Assembly: GCA_004154925.1 (NCBI GenBank)
Contig: QJNS01000024.1
Span: 248,001 to 312,000, forward strand
Length of the DNA: 64,000 bases
Direction: 5' to 3'
Source: Monosporascus cannonballus
Lineage: Eukaryota; Ascomycota; Sordariomycetes; Xylariales
Below the pieces are notes generated by a model. It had not been told where the DNA came from and made no database searches. It was given only the letters and a program-made list of their open reading frames with translations. Positions 60,251-64,000 of the stretch are shown piece by piece; within the stretch, counting starts at the first letter, position 1; every line of letters starts with the position of its first letter. Position numbers and translations under genes: made by a program.

Positions 60251-62404
60251 TTACGTCCGCAGCACCGAGGGTGGTGGGCTGACACCCTCGCTGACGACGA
60301 GCTTCTCCACGCCTCCCTCGAGGGTCTGGAGGGGCGCGACGAACGCCATCTGGCTCCAGCTGAACAGCGTGTTACGGCCGCCGAACACGAAGACCTCGAA
60401 GCGGCCGGCGAAGGCGCCGTCCACCCAGACGCGGGCGCCGCCGATCGCGTCACCCGTGACGGTGATGGTGGCCGGGACGGGGACGGCCACAGGCTCGTGC
60501 GTGGACGACGTCTCGTTGGTCCAGATCCGCCCGGGGTGACCCTGGTCGAAGCCCGCGCCCTCGGCCACGGACCGCAGGGGGTATCTGTAGCCGTCGGCGT
60601 CGAAGACGAGGCTGCCGTCGCCGGACAGCGTCAGGGTCACGTCGTCTGACGAGAGGGTGAAGGGGCCCGTCGCCGAGATGGTCAGCGTGTAGTTCATGCC
60701 CTTGCTGCCGTACCCCAACTTCATGACGCGCCCGGTCTCGTCCGAGCCGCCGCGCGTCCACGACACCAGCTCGTCGGTAGTCGAGCCGTCCTGCTGGCCC
60801 GGTAGTTTGCGGTCGAGGTTCTGTGCCGGCGCGTGCGCCGAGAGGAAGTCGATTGAAGCGTCGACCGTCGCGTCGTCGAGCCGCGGCCCGCGCGCACCGC
60901 TCCAGGCTCTGGCGCCGACGAGCGGGATGCCCCTGCGCATGGCATAGTAGGCCTCGAGCTGCGTCGTGGCGTCGGGTCCGTTGTCGTTCCACGCGGCCAT
61001 GATGGCGCCCCTGTTTCCGCGTGCGCCGTCCTCCAGCTGTTCGGTGATGTTGACCTGGTTGTAGAGGGCCGGCTGCCATTGCCATCCCTCGACATTCGCA
61101 AAGTTCAACACGCGAGACACGTCGAAGAACTGCGGGTAGGGGGCCGGGAGGATGGGCGTGTGGTCGTTTTTCAGGGTCATGTACGCCCACCAATCTTGCG
61201 AGTTGATAAGCTCGTAACCGTCGGCGTGGAGCGCGACGGGATCCGACTGACCGTATTGCCAGTGCTGAATAATGACGTCCTTGGAGATGGTAAGGTTCTC
61301 CGACGGTTCATCCGTGCCCCATATTCTAATCCTCTTGCCCGATGTCTCGCGAACGAATGTCTCCATTTCGTTCACAAAAGTGATATAGTCGTCAGCTAAG
61401 GTGGGGTCGTACTCATCGGCCCCAATATGGACCTCCTTGGTCTGGAACCAAGGCAGGAACTCCTCCCAGATCCGCTTCACGGTCGGGATGCTCTCTGGGT
61501 GCGTAAGATTCAAGAGATCCTTCTTCTCGAGCGCCAGCTCCGGCTTCCATTTCGTGATTGTCAGGCAATGGCCCGGAGCCTCGACCTCGGGGACCACTGT
61601 CATGCCTCTCCGGGCGCAGTGCTGCTGGAGATCCTCGAAATCAGCTCGGCTCAGCGTCTCATTTGGACGCTGCACGAGGCCCTGAAGCTCCTCGCTCTCC
61701 GGGCGTAGGGAAAACTGGGCGTAGACGTCTTGCCAGGTCTGGTTATGACCGCGGTTCAGTGGGTAGTTGTCGCTGGTATGATAATGGAACTCGGACATCT
61801 TGAAAAAGGAGGCGTAGGTGCACAGTTCCTTCAAGAAGTGGGGAGAATACCACTTCCGTCCGGCATCTAGCATGAAACCGCGAGTAGCGTATGAGGGGGC
61901 ATCCCTAACCGAGAGCTCGGCTATAATGGTCCAATTTGATATCATGAGCTGTTGTAAGAGGGTCCTCGTCCCCCACCAAGCCCCTCGAGATCCAGCGCCC
62001 CGAATGATCGCTTTTCCATGCGCAACTTCCAGAGTATAACCTTCCTCCGTGGGAGTGCCATCCTCATAGGCCAGCATTGCCGGATCGCCCTCATAGGTAG
62101 TCAAGAGAATCCCAGAAGTGCAAGGCAGCTTCCCGGTGACCTTGAGCGACCATTCCTCCCCGGTCATGCTCGTGAGATCTTCCGCGAAAGTCCGAGCGAA
62201 CTCCTCGCCGGACGGCGGGATCAGGGTTAAGCCCCCTGAGTCCCGCTGCGAAGCGAGATCACTCGTAATATAGACAGTCCTGGGGATCTTGCTGAAGTCG
62301 AACCCGGGGACGGTCGCATTGGTGACGATGCGATCCAAGGGCGGTGGCGGAAGGGGCTGGAGAGCCAACGCCCCCAGCGCAAATGTGGTCACTGGAACGT
62401 ACAT
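60251..62404 (-). CDS. Secreted beta-N-acetylhexosaminidase, GH20 (717 aa)
   Basis: A single exon from ATG 62404 to the stop at 60251-60253. A longer in-frame opening at 62485 begins with GTG, so ATG 62404 is preferred. It gives a plausible signal peptide (MYVPVTTFALGALALQP). The N-terminal GH20b-like domain spans about 25-170. The catalytic TIM barrel starts at APSYATRGFMLDAGRKWY and carries the HIGADEY motif with Asp330-Glu331, the GH20 catalytic pair (Asp orients the substrate acetamido group, Glu is the general acid). HYHTSDNY and ARAWSGAR are further family signatures. About 200 C-terminal residues form a beta-rich, perhaps carbohydrate-binding, extension. It would hydrolyse terminal GlcNAc/GalNAc from chitin fragments or glycans outside the cell. 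All key residues are present. It lies in tandem with, and upstream of, the NRPS-like gene. Confidence 0.92.
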   Translation of the reverse strand: MYVPVTTFALGALALQPLPPPPLDRIVTNATVPGFDFSKIPRTVYITSDLASQRDSGGLTLIPPSGEEFARTFAEDLTSMTGEEWSLKVTGKLPCTSGILLTTYEGDPAMLAYEDGTPTEEGYTLEVAHGKAIIRGAGSRGAWWGTRTLLQQLMISNWTIIAELSVRDAPSYATRGFMLDAGRKWYSPHFLKELCTYASFFKMSEFHYHTSDNYPLNRGHNQTWQDVYAQFSLRPESEELQGLVQRPNETLSRADFEDLQQHCARRGMTVVPEVEAPGHCLTITKWKPELALEKKDLLNLTHPESIPTVKRIWEEFLPWFQTKEVHIGADEYDPTLADDYITFVNEMETFVRETSGKRIRIWGTDEPSENLTISKDVIIQHWQYGQSDPVALHADGYELINSQDWWAYMTLKNDHTPILPAPYPQFFDVSRVLNFANVEGWQWQPALYNQVNITEQLEDGARGNRGAIMAAWNDNGPDATTQLEAYYAMRRGIPLVGARAWSGARGPRLDDATVDASIDFLSAHAPAQNLDRKLPGQQDGSTTDELVSWTRGGSDETGRVMKLGYGSKGMNYTLTISATGPFTLSSDDVTLTLSGDGSLVFDADGYRYPLRSVAEGAGFDQGHPGRIWTNETSSTHEPVAVPVPATITVTGDAIGGARVWVDGAFAGRFEVFVFGGRNTLFSWSQMAFVAPLQTLEGGVEKLVVSEGVSPPPSVLRT

Positions 62405-62502
62405 ACTGTCCGCCCCTGTGAGCAGCAGTATACGGCCTGGAAGATGGGGACAGTCCACGGGGTGGGATACATACCATTCACGCACATGCGTGACGAGCGG
62501 CC

Positions 62503-62512
62503 CTTAAATATA
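62503..62512 (-). promoter_or_regulatory. TATA-box-like element of the GH20 gene
   Basis: On the minus strand TATATTTAAG lies about 100 bases before the ATG at 62404, at a usual fungal TATA distance. Confidence 0.4.
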
Positions 62513-64000
62513 GTGCCTGTTAACGTACCTGCAGAAACATGGGGCCTGGCAAGATGGGACTTTGTAACCATCTACACAGCTCGGTGGGCATATAACGCCG
62601 TCAGCCTATGGGAGGCAAAGGCTCTAGGCTAGAGGTTAGCTGCGGTCGACAAGTCCTGCCAAGTAAATAGACAACACAGCACGTAGCAACGTTACCCTAC
62701 GTACCTGGGACTGATGACCTGCCATGTCTAGTCCTAGCTTCGGGTACCCTTGGCTTGGTTATTGGGTCCGGGGTAGAAGAGCGGACATTGGGCGTCGCTG
62801 ACGAAGGCGGGGAAGGTGGAACAAAACCGGCGATAAGCAACATGCAATTCGTTGAATACTTGGAGTTATGCGGCCGATTCCCGAAGCCCAATATGCAGTT
62901 TCAAAACAGATATTTTGGAAATTGCTAGGGCACCCTCGGGAATATGTTACGTGGATATGCCTCACATAGTAAAATGTATATCATTACATATGGGCATTTA
63001 GATGAATCACTCCTGAGAATATAGTACTTTAACGTCTTCTGAGCTCCATGACCACGCATACGTCTCCCTATCCGTGCTCGGTATCTATGCAATTATGCTG
63101 TCTACTGACCTGTACCCACGTTCGGAGGGGCTGAATGGCGGCCGTGGGCCGTGGGCAGGATCCCAGGACAAAGAGCGACTGGCTTAACCACCCCGGTTGC
63201 GAGCCCGCCCCGACCCAACGAGCAGGGGAAGTGCTTTGCTCTTCTTCCCGTTACCAACGAACGTAGCCAATTTGAGGACCTAGAAGAGTCTCAGGAACGT
63301 AAGCGGGTGTGTTGCTTCTTGACAGGAAACCAAGGCTTGTGCAGAGTGATGTAGGCTATACCCGACAGCTTATTCGTGTTCATCGGTCGGAACCACTGAC
63401 GGGTTCATGTCAGATGTGAACAAGAGATTCCATCATGACCAACCAACCCAATATGGATGGATTCACCTGTTCTTCAGCACTACTGGAGCGCGCACTTGGA
63501 AGACACGATTGTCATACGGGGGACTCGGCTCCACCATCGAACCTGGCATGGTCGAAGCGCAGGCCAGGCGGCCGTAGTGGAAGCTTGCAAGACCCTCGGT
63601 CTCAGTCTGCAAAAGCGACGGATATCTTTAGCCCAAAGGAGAACGAGACGAGCTGCTTGGCTAGAGTGTCACTAGCGTAAATTGGGTATATGATTCTTTC
63701 GTAACTACCTCTGCAGTACATATATCAGCTCTGAGTGCGCTTCTGCGCAGGGGAGATGGTGCTAACCTCAGGATCTATGCCCCACCAACCCCTGACGTAT
63801 AATGTTGGTCTTCTGATCATCTCCGTAGAATCGTTTCTCATGCGTGCCTGGGCGATGCCAATTCTAACTCAGTTGGCAAATATCCTCACGTTCAAGTCCA
63901 CGCTCCCAGTGGCAATGACACATCTGATCTGTACGTCGGTAGTGGTAGCCCCTGGCTTTGGCACACCATTGAGGGAGGAGCCGTTTAATCCGTCGGCGCC
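62513..64000. other. Intergenic to the right edge, no gene recognised
   Basis: About 1.5 kb of GC-balanced DNA. Two overlapping plus-strand frames at 63435-63680 are open for 70-80 codons but have no recognised domain and compete with each other, so none is called. Confidence 0.5.

Noticed and set aside
60450..61193. 247-codon minus-strand frame over the GH20 gene
   Set aside because: High-GC shadow frame; Arg/Ala-rich with no domain, inside a well-supported GH20 coding sequence.
63435..63680. Two overlapping plus-strand frames at the right edge
   Set aside because: They compete for the same DNA, have no domain and no splice context.

Overview
The window is nuclear DNA of a filamentous ascomycete (Pezizomycotina, probably Sordariomycetes). 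The evidence is short GT-AG introns of about 50-190 bp with CTAAC/CTGAC branch sites, a fungal bZIP factor with a DUF3425-type C-terminus, a multimodular NRPS, and a 25-kb AT-rich block whose retrotransposons are riddled with CpA-to-TpA changes typical of repeat-induced point mutation (RIP).

Layout. 1-18.8 kb is ordinary GC-balanced DNA with three well-supported genes: a bZIP transcription factor cut by the window's left edge, an OPT-family oligopeptide transporter in about eight exons (plus strand), and an amino-acid permease in five exons (minus strand). Long non-coding gaps of 2.7-3.9 kb lie between them. 18.8-44.1 kb is the RIP block. It holds three decayed Ty3/gypsy elements with different LTRs. 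One, on the plus strand, occupies 20.77-27.58 kb. A second, on the minus strand, occupies 28.185-42.808 kb and is split by a third, on the plus strand, at 29.154-36.371 kb. Two solo LTRs are also present. Four insertions keep perfect 5-bp target-site duplications (AAAAT, GTATT, TTAAC, TAAAC), so the nesting order can be read directly. The whole block is bounded by a diverged inverted repeat of about 75 bp.

44.1-50.5 kb is gene-poor: two small orphan genes, two low-confidence gene relics and a tRNA-Cys gene with an unusual 54-bp insertion in its D arm. 50.58-58.60 kb is a single minus-strand NRPS-like gene of about 2,639 codons in three exons, one intron being GC-AG. Its frame is open throughout, yet nearly every recognisable catalytic residue (carrier serines, condensation/epimerisation histidines, adenylation lysine and aspartate) is replaced. 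60.25-62.40 kb is a secreted GH20 beta-N-acetylhexosaminidase on the same strand. The last 1.6 kb shows nothing convincing.

How the genes fit together. The two transporters and the hexosaminidase suggest uptake of peptides and amino acids and turnover of chitin or glycans. They are not arranged as an obvious pathway. The NRPS has no recognisable tailoring genes, transporter or regulator beside it inside the window, so a biosynthetic cluster cannot be claimed. Its position next to an AT-rich transposon block is typical of fast-evolving accessory regions of fungal genomes. Intron and start choices are by eye and have no transcript support.
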